A stretch of 64,000 bases of DNA from positions 39,583 to 103,582 of the forward strand of contig WFMF01000561.1 of the NCBI GenBank assembly GCA_011033025.1, read 5' to 3'. The stretch's first letter is position 1, and every line of letters begins with the position of its first letter. Of the stretch, positions 44,955 through 56,904 are shown one piece after another. Source of the DNA: Beroe forskalii. Taxonomy: Eukaryota > Ctenophora > Nuda > Beroida > Beroidae. Below the pieces are notes generated by a model that had not been told where the DNA came from, did no database searches, and saw only the letters and a list, made by a program, of their open reading frames with translations. The position numbers and the translations under genes are program-made.

Positions 44955-45888
44955 ATGGGTTCTTTTTTTGAATCAATTCAAACTGAGATAGCTCTTTCTT
45001 CAAATCACATTGAAAAAATTACTGGACTGTTTAAGAACAAAAATGTGTTGCTATTGAAGCAAAAGTTAGATAAGGATGAAATGGCAAATCTAATATTAGA
45101 ATCATATGAAAAGGGCAGAGTGTTGCGTAGATATATTGAAAAAACTTCTGGTGAAGTTGAATCAAATCAGAAGGAAAGTAAGGCTGCTGGAAACAAAATC
45201 ATCCTGTTACAAGGTTATTACCAGACCAGATCACATAAGTTATTGTCTCAATGTGACCAGATCAATAAGTTCATGGTTGATAATAAGCTCAAAACACTAT
45301 CAAAACAGAGATGAAGAGCTACAGTGATGCAGTGAAGAAAGATGCTGGGCAGACCTTAACCATTAGGAACATCAAGACAGCTGTAAAAGATATTGTCAAG
45401 AAAGGGTCTGAGGAGAGAGACAAAAACTTGATACTTTTTGGTGTTCCTGAGGAAGAAGGTGAAGATGTGAAAGACAAGGTTAATAAAATATTCAGTTGTA
45501 TAGATGTCAAGCCCAGGTTTAATGCAGCTCGTTTTGGTAGAGTTGAAGGAAGGAGACCCATACGTGTTACAGTGGACAATACTGAAACTGTATTTGAGGT
45601 GCTGAAAGTGGCAAAGAACCTGAAGCAAGATGGAACATATAGAACTGTTTTCATCAGCCTGGACAAAGCCCAGAAGAACGTGCTGAGAGGAGGAAGTTGG
45701 TGGAGGAGTTGAAGAAGAAGATCGCTGAACACCCAAGGAAGAAATTCGTTATAAGACGGGGTGAAATTTGTTGTTGTGCAGAGGAAAATGAAGTAGTGCC
45801 ATCTGAGCAGGGGAAACCAAAGGAACAGGCAGCAGGGACGGAAGTGAAACCCCAGTGGAGGCCCTCACTTCAAGAAACCACCTGCTAG
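44955..45888 (+). pseudogene. Decayed LINE ORF1-type protein
   Basis: Three overlapping frames read as one ORF1: 44955-45314 (coiled-coil-like N-terminus), 45311-45712 (MKSYSDAVKK, then KNLILFGVPEEEGEDVKDKV, RFGR, RPIRVTV) and from about 45672 in another frame (AERRKLVEELKKKIAEHPRK, FVIRRGEI). The middle and last parts match the RRM-like and C-terminal domains of L1/L2/CR1-type ORF1 proteins, RNA-binding chaperones of non-LTR retrotransposons. Frameshifts near 45305 and 45670 break it. No endonuclease or reverse transcriptase follows. Confidence 0.75.
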
Positions 45889-45899
45889 AAAGCCTCTTG

Positions 45900-47415
45900 A
45901 ATCTGAGTCTTCAATAGAGAGTTCGGACAATTAAAAGTTTATTTATTTTTATTTTTTTTATCTTAAAGGTTTTTATCTAAAGCTTTTAAATGGAATCAGT
46001 AAAAATGTTACCTGATGATGTCAATACATGAGTGATCGGCATGAAAGACATACTTACCATGAACTATTAGGCTGTGTTTTGAGGATGAGTGTTTGAGCAC
46101 TGAAGGGTATCCTTTTGACTAGATTTCTTTAAGTGTTTTCATCACCGCACGTTTAGGCGGAGCCTTTGATCAAGGCATTTAGAGTAATATATATATATAT
46201 ATATATTTTACTCTATATGTAAACAATTATTCCTTAAGGTGACTCTGACAGAGCATCCACTTATCTCCAACCCTTTGTCCCTTCACTCCCACTTGTTTAA
46301 GGCATATTTATTAGTTTCTAATTTTTGCAGACCCATTTTTGTTACATAATTGTAAAACCATTATATTATTATATTTTATTTATACCTTAACTGTGTAAAC
46401 TGGTAAGTATGATTTCTATTTTCTATGCCCTGGATTATGCTCAATATGTTATATGGCTGTATGTGAGATTACACCATGGGGGAATTGTTGACCACTCAGC
46501 CTGAATTTCTTGGAAAATGATGATGCCAGGATGACAGGGCAATAACCAACCATGAAAATGTCATCCATGATAATTTTTCAAACAGTCGATCAATTGGAAT
46601 TGGTTGATCGATCAACTCCATTTGAACAAATGATTTGTTTTACTGGTCCCTAATGATCAATATTTAGTTTTTTTTTCTACTAGCTCAAACATTTTCTATT
46701 CAAAACACATCAGTCAATCAAATGAAGTTGATCGATCGACCAATTTCAATCAATCGACCGACAAACGTTATGGGCGCCTTACTTACAGGCTCGTAAAATA
46801 GCATGAAATTACTTGTTTTCAGTTTTCAAATAACCTACTTGTTACTATGAATGGTGTTATTGTGTGCAGCTCACAAGCAGTGAGCCACAAATGATTGTTG
46901 GTGCACTAAAAAGCCACACACATATGAGTTTGACATGTCCCTGTTAGATTATATGTATGCACATCAGACTGTTTTAGTTATAAATTGTTACCTACACAAT
47001 TTAAAGCAGATATATGATAGGGAAGAATCTTATAGGCAGCTGTGATGATGTTGAGAAACAATAATCATTTTGAAACTTCCAAGTCACTGACAATATCTAT
47101 ACAAAGGTACATATCATGTTAACTGTAGGAACTGCATGTAAGAACTACTTATCACAGATCTTACTGTACCCTATCTCAACCCAAAGTAAAAAGTTTTACC
47201 AACACACAATTCCCGGAACTCCACTGCCCTGCTTTAAAGAGGTGGTGCAAGGAAGGGCAGGGGGGAGGTATTTCAGTTTAAAATATATGAAAAATTAGCA
47301 TTCAAGAGTTAAAAGATCTAGCATTTTCCTAAATTTGGAATTATCACGTTAATCACTCAGATATTGCTAGGTTGCAATGTAGATAAGAGTTACATTATTT
47401 CTTTCTGGAGGTCCA
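45900..47415. other. Region between the LINE relic and the RSF1-like gene
   Basis: Contains a (TA)n run at about 46185-46206 and hairpin MITE copy 2 at 46570-46782. The last few hundred bases should include the RSF1-like promoter and 5' UTR. No gene seen. Confidence 0.5.
46570..46782. mobile_element. CGATCGATC hairpin MITE, copy 2
   Basis: Left arm near AGTCGATCAATTGGAATTGG, right arm ending CAATCGACCGACAAACGTTA then GGGCGCC. It shares the arms and CAAAACACATCAGTC-type interior of the 44445-44683 element but is more diverged, so the arms have aged independently. Confidence 0.7.
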
Positions 47416-50400
47416 ATGGAAGAACATGAATTGAAACTTGAGACAGCTGCAGGTTTGATTATCTTATGCTTATGATTTATTCTGTTCATTTTGCTACAGA
47501 ATGATACCATTACTCCATCATACCATTGGATTATTTGATTGCAGTTTTGAATCTGAAGAGTTGGATTTTCATCAAGTGATGTGATTTCTCAGGTGATGAT
47601 GTATCTCAAGAATCTGAGGGCACATCTGAAAACAACTCAAACTCCAAAATGGACTTCAAGCTTAATCTGAGAATATCTGCAGACCCAGATTTTCTATGTA
47701 TAGCACAGTTTATTGGGACTTTTGGTTTGCTTCTTGGCATTCCTCCTATGACTTTAGATACACTTGAGGATGGTTTGGAGTCAAACAAATCAAAATCCTC
47801 TCATGATGCATATTTTGATGGTTAGGCTATTTATGTTTTAATGTAAATCTATTATATATTTCATTAGCTAGATACCAATAACACTTACTCACAATCAAAG
47901 CAACAACAGGGATAGTAGAAAATGACAAAACTAATATTAGGAGAAAATAGGATTAATTTTTTGGAACAGTTTTTAGATTAATAACTTACAATAATGATCT
48001 AATACTCTTTCATTGGAGTTGTTTTCTGCACCACACAAGATATAATCTAGATTACATGAGAGCAGTTTTTCCTTAAGGTACATCCTTACTGTGTTGCAGT
48101 AGATCAGGTGTTAAATGTCATTATTTCAGCATGTAGCACAGCTGTGGAACACTTGTTAATAAGCCTGTTAAAAAGGTGTGGCATTCTTTCGAATATAGAA
48201 AAGCTCACAGAAACACTAATGGAATACTTCAGAGCTAGAGATGAACCTCTCAGTTCTATGATTGCTAATTGTACTAACTTTCATGAGCTGGAGAAATCAG
48301 TAAAGCTGAAAATATTGAAATTTGTTTGTCTCAGCCAGTTTGATGAAAATAGTAAATTTAAATCAGAGTTCAATTCGCAATATTCTCCTGATGATTTGAG
48401 ATGGTTACCCCTTGGAAGAGACTTTGAAAGTTGCCAGTATTGGTTTATAGCTGTAAGTTCTCTACTATTCACTAAAAGACTTTTGTTATCAAATCTGTGT
48501 TGAAATTGTTCTTTGTTGTATCTTAAAAGATCTTCGACACTGCTATCCCCTTAGGACACAGAGAAGAATCACCGGCTTTACTGCTGGAAATACCCTTACT
48601 CAGTGGATCAGTGGAGTCTTCTGTCCAGTACTTACAACGAGTTGATGTGTGTCAAGGACAAGTTACAGCCATTAGAAAGCGATGGTGAGCTCCAGAAGTC
48701 TAAACTGTGGGAGGTCTTCAGAGAGCAGTCTTCGTCAAGTGTTGTTCAGACGGAAGAGAAACCAGTGAGTTCATCTTCATTGCTGGGATTTTTGGAACTT
48801 CATTTTTGAAAAAAATACTCGTGCCCTATTGAAGTACGCAAATTAGGTATAAGTCCTTACAACTGGTAGGAAACCAAAGCTCATCTGGAGGTGAAATAAT
48901 ATTACCTGAAATTACGAGCTTCCCTTTCGCAGGTGAGAAAACCAAAGAAAAAGAAGAAAAAAGATGTCGACGATAACAGTGACGTGAGACTTAGTGAATT
49001 CGATGAGGACGTCGAATTCCGAGTCAATTCGCACCAATTTGCGGTATTTTGCCTATATATGCGGAATAGTGAATGCTTCATGTTTTGGCGTCACCGAGTT
49101 ATTTCATTCGTTTAATAGTCCTGTTGCTTCAGATTTATCCCGGTATTAATTGAGCAATTGCATGACAATGAGTACATTAATGAGTAATCTTTATGTGTGA
49201 AATCAGTGAGGTGTGTTGTGTTTTATAGGAACCTTTTAATCTAATAAATCGTTATTGTGTCGTGCATCAAATTGTGGCCGCTAAGCTACCTTCCGCGTGA
49301 TAATCCTTAATTCCTCAGATGAGGAAAAGTCTGAGGAATGTGGACAGGAAGGTTTACACCGAGCCGAACGAGGAAAACGACACGAGTGACGAAGATGAGG
49401 AAGAGGAGGAACAGAGGGAACTCGATGATAAGGTAACTTCGTGCAGAGCGTTATTGGATGCTTTATTCTCACATTTAAAAGGATTGTAGGTCTTGAGCTA
49501 TGTTTCATTTAACAAAAGAAATCTGGATAATAGTTGCAGATTTCGATTTTTAAAGGTACTATACGGTTAATCAATGCTTTTGTACCTTCCTAGACATAGT
49601 TTTACGCCCCTATTTCATCTCCAAATAGTAAACTTTGCATATTAAAATTGAATTCTGCTCTGAATGCTGAATGTACTTCATATGTGTGCAGTTCACATAT
49701 ATGTGAGCGAGGTTCGTTTCCTTATTTTACGCGATATTTGTTGTTGTAAAGCCTTTTGTCACACTTGCACAAAAGATTTAATTTCAGTACAAGAGGGCAA
49801 TAAACATAGCCAAGTCTCGGAAAAGATCTAAAAAGTTCCTCAGCATTGCTGAACCGAGGGGTTCAGGTAAGACAAAGACTGCTTTATATCTTTCTTTAAT
49901 GATACTTAGGAATTATCTTCGAATATTTTACTTGATTCCTCATACGAAAATTCTTGCACTTTTGTATTAGCTGTTCTATTTTGCTTTTTCTGAGGTAATT
50001 GGACTTTGCTGATCCGTCTCCATTTCCTCCCGCAGTTAACCAAGATGTGGTGAGTATGGACATGACAATGTTAAAGGATCAGATGAACAGACGCTATATC
50101 GCTAACAATATCCAGTACCGCAATAAGCTAAATGCTGCCACTGTCAAGACACAACCTGCTTCGTCATGTGATGTCGTGAAATCAGAACCTCTCCCAAATA
50201 ATCAGCCTATAAAAGAGGAGCCTCGTGACATATCGGCTCCTGGCATTAAAACTGAACAGAGTGACTCGCCGAGACTTGTATCATCGGCAGGTCAAGGGGT
50301 ATCCTGTGATTCGAACGTCAAAGTCAAAGCGGAGCCAATTGAAATGACGAACTTGGGAGATGCTAACACTGGAGTTGGTTCACCAGATAAATCAAACAAA

Positions 50401-53400
50401 GCTTGTCACATGTCATCGTCCAATCCCCAAATCAAAACAGAACCGCCTAAAGATCCGTTTGCGTTTTCCGATTCTAACGATACGAGTTCGCGACAATCTA
50501 GCGACTCCAATGCATCGGGAGGGGTTGGTGGTCAGAGGGGAAGGGTCTCGAGTAATAATGGGAAAGCCAGTGCCAACCATGCGAGGACGCCTAGAGAAAG
50601 TCCCGCCAAACCAAGTCCCGCCAAAACAAGTCGTATTTGGTATGTTGATATTAATCTATTTCAACACTCTGAATCTATTAAGTTTATTGGTCATCAACAT
50701 ACTTCATTATAATTTCCTTCCCAATTTGATATTACATATGTCTAACTTTAATTCTGAAACTTCATATTAGCAGACTCATTTATAGCTGCTGACCCAAATG
50801 ATCCAGGAACCCTGCGATTCAAGCCGGCTTCAGATACAACAATCCAGTCACCCGTCAATTCCTCGAAACCCTGAAAGAGCCTGCCCTCATTGTCTGATGT
50901 CAAAAAACCGAAGGAGGCAGAGGATAAATGTTGGAAGTGTCAAGGCGAAGAAGACGTTGATAAGGTATTTTGATTTCACTGTTTAATTTCTGCAGCTAAA
51001 CGTTAAAAACTTACCGAAAACTGGAGCAGAATTTGACAGACATGTTGACTGCAGAATATCAATAACATTCGAATTCAACACCATTTATAAAACGTATGAG
51101 CCACAGGTCACTACCATCGATATCGTGTCGTCCGAATATCGCTGGATTGAATTCTTTTCTTGGGGCGGTCTCAATCTAGAAATTTTAAGCGCGCGCGAAA
51201 ACCGAACGCATTTTTCGTAAACAAAGGCATTCATTGACCTATTCTAATTTCAAATTACGCGCATTCGCGCGCATACGTTACATGTAAATACATGATAAAA
51301 TTCAGCATTTTAACCACGTGTTTGCCAAAAATAGAACCAGTTAGTCATCATTGCCAGTCTAATTCAAATTTATCACAAAATTTGGGAACAGTTTATGAGA
51401 TTAATTGAAAAAGTTCGACACCAATTGCTCAAATAGCCTCAAAATTAGCTCATATATTGGCAGAGTGTATTCTCATAATTTTGTCATGCTACGTTTAATG
51501 TTCAAACATGGAGCTTACGATAGCAATGATATTGCTGTAATGTACTGGCATACATCGGAAATTATTAGTGAAAGTTACACATAGTACCTATTGAACCCAT
51601 TGGTCGAAAGTTTTCTCTCATGGGGCGTGGAGTTTCAACCAGGAATTTCCATGGAAATGGTCAGAAGATTGTTTGAACAACACTTGTATGACGAGTTTTA
51701 ACGTGGAACATAAAATTCATCATACTATAGCATCTACTTATCATGATGCGTTTTCAGATGTTATTTTGTGATGGGTGTGATCTAGCTACGTATCACATGG
51801 CCTGCCTTCAGCCCCCAATAGAAGAAGTGCCAGATGATGATTGGTTCTGTCCTCTTTGCGAACAGGTTCAGCAAAGATCGTTCACTGTGATATTTCATCG
51901 TTTCCCCATGCAACGTACTATGCTATTTATATTTTAATGTCTATTTTGAGATTAAATCGAATTTCCTACTCCAGGTACTGCTGTATTTGAACCTCCGAGA
52001 TAAAGTGGCTAAGTTGAAAGTCCACCCTCCCCCTCAATCCAATCGAGGACGAGGTCGCAGGAGCAATGCAACTCCCAGGTGAGCACTGAACTTCACTGCC
52101 CAATAGATCTGAGCAAATGTAATGTTGGAAGGTGCTTGACTTTGATATTCATGGCCAATACATACAGTGTTTCAAAAATTATATCGATTTTGCGTTTTCG
52201 CATGTGAAACGTTATTTTCCTGCGTTTATATTACGAGTTGGTCTGTGCTTGTTTTTTGAATTGGCTAAATGACGATATGTATTAAATCAATTCCTCTGCG
52301 TCATGAATTCAATATTCCGAGTGATTGATTTCAATCCCCAGGGCTGCCGTACATTCTCCCAGAACTCCACGCCCGATGAACCCTACGACGCACTTTGTGC
52401 ATCGTCTGAAGTGCCCGACCATGCCGCACCACCGCTTCATGCAGCACACGGCTGTGCGTCTGATCTCCCCCGCCCGGCCCCCCACCCGAGTTCAGTACGT
52501 GATTCCAAGCAAGGCAGTCCGCCCTAAGATAGGACAGATAGGTCGACTTGCTGAAACGGCTCGGTTAGTGTTTGACCCTAGCAAAGACGACTCCATGCAC
52601 ATGTCGCCTCTAGACCGTGAACGAGAGCACCGGATTAAGAAAGCTCATACACAAGAGGAGAGCAGTGATGATACCGATGGTGAAGCAGGTCGTCCTGTGC
52701 CTGACCAGGACACTAGTTCGAGTGACTCGGCCGACCAATCGAAGTTCTCCTATCGGCCAGTTCGGCCCCTCTACGGCCAGGAGCCTCCCGGAATCCGGCA
52801 GCCCCTCAGTTCCAAATCCCGGATAACCAATCACCCTGCCGAGTACTTCCTCAACAACCCAACCAAAGCTCCGGCGCCTCGAGGCAACAAAATAATGGGC
52901 TACAATCCCCTTAATATCCTGAGACAGTCCGCCAACAAAAGTCCGTTGAAATTCTCCCAGAAACCCAATGTGGAGAATACTCGTATTTCAGAGGTATCTA
53001 TAATATTTAATGACACTTTTTGATAATACCAGTTCACCTCTGTGTTCCCCACTGATTATGATAATATCACTATAGGGATTTTCCGATTTTTAACCAAACT
53101 GCGATGAATTTGTACCCAAGGTATTCCATAAATTATGTTCATAAAATTAAATCACCAAATTATCATTCAGAATGCGACCACTCCCAAACCCAAGAAAGAA
53201 CCCTATGACACAGCCACGGCAATCATGGAGGCCGCTTCCTGTCGAATGGGGACGGCGCTGATGACTCACGCAGTGGTAAGTTGGTGCGGTGACAGTTCGA
53301 ACTGCAGTATGCGCGTCTTTTGTCACAAAAGACGCGCATACTCCAGTTCGAACAACGGCTTTAGTTTGCACGGCGTACAACATGTTTTGCCTATACACCG

Positions 53401-53705
53401 CGCACCTAAAAAACGCGCAGAGTGCAGTTCGAACTGCCCCTGGTGAGCTTCAATCGGAAGCCATTCAATCATGCCATGATGAACCATCCATCAGTACCAG
53501 TACTGCTTGAAAGTTTTATTGCGTCCTGTTGGAAGTGGATTCAACTAAAACCATAATTCCAAACACATTCTGTAATATTTTCTCGACAGGTAACGTTGTG
53601 ACACCCACATCTTGTGAGCTATCAGAGTCTCAGAGACAAGCTTTGGCCGCGTGGGAAGATATGGAACGGGACAGAAAACGCGATAACTTCGACTTTGATG
53701 AGTAG
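47416..53705 (+). CDS. RSF1-like DDT/WHIM and PHD chromatin protein; in-frame TGA
   Basis: Exons: 47416-47452, 47593-47820, 48100-48452, 48555-48764, 48933-49043, 49319-49432, 49788-49866, 50036-50632, 50771-50964, 51758-51865, 51975-52078, 52342-52993, 53171-53275 or -53288, 53590-53705. The N-terminus has the RSF1 DDT/WHIM layout (FLCIAQFIGTFGLLLGIPP, LKILKFVCLSQFDENSKFK, RWLPLGRDFESCQYWF). Lysine- and acid-rich exons follow, then a C4HC3 PHD finger built across two exons (CWKC, CDGC, YHMAC, CPLC). RSF1 partners ISWI/SMARCA5 in nucleosome spacing. Exon 8 has five psi-K-x-E SUMO motifs. Phase-correct exon 9 contains TGA at 50872-50874, before the PHD finger. The C-terminal splice is uncertain: the strong GTAAGT donor at 53276 does not match the frame of the acidic tail at 53590; a weaker GTGACA donor at 53289 does. 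Confidence 0.75.
53295..53353. repeat. Hairpin with 29-bp arms at the last RSF1-like intron
   Basis: GTTCGAACTGCAGTATGCGC... (53295-53323) pairs with 53325-53353 with one mismatch and a one-base loop. A related GCAGTTCGAACTGC palindrome lies at about 53432-53445. It begins six bases after the alternative donor at 53289. Confidence 0.85.
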
Positions 53706-54975
53706 AAAATGGATTCTCTAGCCGTATAGAACTTGTACTTATAGGATTAGGAATTTATTCCGAAAACTCGAATATGATTTATTGAATTCGAATATCATGG
53801 AATTGCATGAGACTGTTTTAATTATACTTATAGACAACATATTATAGAGGTGAATTGATTTTTGTGGTGATTTGTTATACGCATGTAACAGCGGAATCGG
53901 AAGGGAGGATTTTTCAAAATGTTTAATCTCTGTCAAATCATACTCGTAGCGTTACTGTGAACATGAACATATAGATTCAGTGTTCAATTGTATGAGATTG
54001 AGAGCTCCAAATTAAGAACATGTGATTGAAGTGTACACTGTAGAGTGTACTACAGCTGTTGTTTACGTTCGCTGACAATGTTATTCACAGTTGAAAGTGA
54101 TCATAAATTAGTAAATTTATCTAATATTCAGATTCAATATTATTATTATTTCTATTACTACTACTACTAAGTATATACAATTATTATGAAGTTACAGTTC
54201 TGCAAGTGCAATGTGAGAATACAATATGGGAGCCATCACATATTGCGTCATCACCCGACGGGGAGGGGGTTTCTAAATGCTGACAGATGATGGCTGAGGG
54301 AGGGGGGTTGTACTTTGCTGACGGCAGCAAAAATTCAGAAAACTTCGCATCCTTAGGATACGATTTCCTGATGTTTTTGTCCATAATATTTTGTTTTGAA
54401 CTATTTCTTTCTGTAATAGATATCTATATTCAGAAATTTACTGGACTCGTGACAGGCCATTTAATCATTAAGAATAAGAATAAGAATAATATTTACAGTC
54501 TTGTCACTTCAAAAACTTAAATATTGCGACGTCAGACCGAACAAAAATATTAAAAAAGAGATATATCTACGGAAGAAGATTAAATGTTAAGAAAAGACCC
54601 TTCAAAACCCAAAAGGACAAATGTATGCAAAGTTAAAAAGGAAAAAGCGTTAAAAAGGTAAGCTAAAACGCATAAGGCCAAAGGATAAATTGAATCAAGT
54701 GCAATAAAAATGATGAAATGATCTCATGAAAACCTATTACTATTAGGAAAAATCTTCATAAAATCACGGAAGGTTATTTTGAAACTATAATGTTCATGCT
54801 AATATGAGGAATCGAAATAATGCTGTTGCTTTAAGATGGTGTTGAGGAGTGTCTATGTTGCCTAGGTCTGAAAATGCTGATGCCGAGATTAAATGTGGTT
54901 CATCTGAAACGAGATGAGCCATATTTTGTTTATCCTAAACGACTCTAACAAGATAAGAGAAACCACTCCACCCTT

Positions 54976-55062
54976 TGCTAAACACGTATATCCCTGTCTG
55001 CGTTGCGCGGCGCGCTTCCTCAGTAGCGCGGCGCGCGTACGCACACCTATGCGGGCTTAGGA
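54976..55062. repeat. GC-rich repeat, copy of the 43972-44252 family
   Basis: Begins GCTAAACACGTATATCCCTG and ends CCTATGCGGGCTTAGGAA, both matching the 44 kb element, with GCGCGGCGCGC in the middle. Confidence 0.7.
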
Positions 55063-55357
55063 ACTCCACCATGTTTGGTAATTTATTTACAATTTTCGAT
55101 CCGAAATTGTTTTATGATTAATTGAGGGGGGGGGGGTTCGTCAATGCTGACTTCAGGAAGGGGAGGGGGTCAGCCAATGATGACGGATTTACTCCATGTT
55201 ACGGAGCCTTATTTTGCGCGCGCAAGCGCGAACAAACTGTGCACAACATGAGTCCAGTTTCGGACCGAAACTGCTGCGCGCGGGTCTACTTAATGACTTA
55301 ATCAGGTGAGACACTGCTGACAGTGTCGCGCGCGATACCAATTTGTCATTTGTTCGC

Positions 55358-55452
55358 GCGTTACACAAAAACCACTTTACGACGGTAGTAAACTGAATCA
55401 TAGCCTATGATTCAGTTTGCTACACTCTTAAGTGGACTTTGTGTAACGCAAA
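55358..55452. repeat. Imperfect hairpin, about 43-bp arms
   Basis: GCGTTACACAAAAACCACTT on the left pairs with AAGTGGACTTTGTGTAACGC on the right; the tip CTATGATTCAGTTT/AAACTGAATCATAG is perfect. Likely a MITE. Confidence 0.75.
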
Positions 55453-56392
55453 ATTAGTACCCCATAGCAGCTATGATTCAAAGCTGCTAATAAATAACTT
55501 TCTGGTGGTCACGGCTCCAAGGGGTTTGTTGGGATCATTTGCTCTATCAGATATAATTTAAATGATCTCATTGACGTGCATGCCATATAAATACCCATCA
55601 AACCATTGCACTGAAGTCCTTAGTTGCTACTGGAATGTCACGAGAGGAAAACTTGTGTTGGGCAGCATTTTACGTGCTCAAACAAATCAATCGCTGATCT
55701 AATTGAACCCCTTCTTAATCACAATAACGACGTCACGTTCGGTTGCTAAGGTGATTGTTTGCGGAGATATACCCTGCGTGCGAAAAATAGGCGGATATTT
55801 TCAACAATTCGGCAGCGGGCACAATGTAAATGACGTCATCATGACCGCCGATTCATTAATACAGAACGTACCTTGCTCGTGGCTGGAGAGCGAGTGAAGG
55901 CGGAAGAAATAGCGGGTGTAGAAGGCGAGAAAGACGTTGTAGATGATGACCGGGTCGCTCCAGATGAAACACATGGGCGCCAGGTAGAAGGAAAATCCGT
56001 GGAAGGGAATAATGCCGTTTGGAGGGTAGGTTACCGTGTGTTCTGCGGAAAGTAGGTTTCTAGGTTACTGTATGGTTAGGTTACTGTGAAATGGGAGGCT
56101 TTTAGGTTATTAAACTGCATCAACATGATAGAGCAGCATGTTGTGAGGATGGGTTATTGCTTTGTAGACAATAAGAATAAGTGTTGATGTTGCTTAAACT
56201 CTCCAATGGTCACGTATTCACAGTAATTAAGGAATAATATGCAATTCGTATTATGCCGCTGTTCATGCGTCCAAACCCGTTCAATTTGAAAGTACTAAAG
56301 TAGACGCGTCGTGTTCGACTCAGTATTGTTCAACTGTTTTAAGTAGGTATGAATAGATCGCGAGAAATAAAATCTCTCCTGTACCCATTTTG

Positions 56393-56635
56393 CTGCATGT
56401 AAAGGCGTGAGGTGGGTTGGCTGAGGTATTCTTACCCATGTTGCTGCTTGTGAAGGCGTGAGGTGGGTTGGCTGAGGTAGTCTTACCCATGTTGCTGCGT
56501 GTGAAGACGTGAGGTGGGTTGGCTGAGGTGGACTTACCCATGTTGCTGCTTGTGAAGGCGTGAGGTGGGTTGGCTGAGGTAGTCTTACCCATGTTGCTGC
56601 GTGTGAAGGCGTGAGGTGGGTTGGCTGAGGTGGTC
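56393..56635 (-). repeat. 51-bp splice-site array, copy B (five units)
   Basis: Same unit as 3590-4085, but five units instead of ten; the outermost units match best between copies, so the difference lies inside the array. Confidence 0.9.
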
Positions 56636-56904
56636 CGGAAGTGCTCCAGGAGGTGGGTATCCCTGCTGAAGCACAGAAGGATCTGCACCACCAGGTCTTC
56701 GAACACGAAATAAGCCTCGTGGTTGCCGGCCGTTAGTCGGACATCTTGCAGGAAGAGCCGGTCTACCAATAGCTCGTACCTATAGGATAATGTCATGTAA
56801 TTAAGGCTATGAGGCGGCAGTTCAATTAGTAGGTATATGAGATCTTTAGTAAAGGTTATTACCAGAGGGATTGTCGATGCGTCTTATGAATAGTGGTAGT
56901 CTTA

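Larger units (their letters stand above)
53706..55709. other. Intergenic region with repeat relics
   Basis: Between the RSF1-like stop and duplication B. It contains ATT/ACT microsatellites near 54135-54170, two GGGAGGGGG-containing patches with GCTGAC (54250-54330 and 55120-55190), the GC-rich repeat at 54976-55062 and a hairpin at about 55358-55452 (GTGTAACGC ends, TAAACTGAATCATAG centre). No gene supported. Confidence 0.5.

Noticed and set aside
45319..45736. Two minus-strand frames of 126-137 codons
   Set aside because: Antisense shadows of the LINE ORF1 coding strand.
50798..50986. 62-codon frame avoiding the TGA in RSF1-like exon 9, as evidence of a different frame
   Set aside because: It does not encode the CWKC half of the PHD finger, and its ends do not match splice phases on either side.
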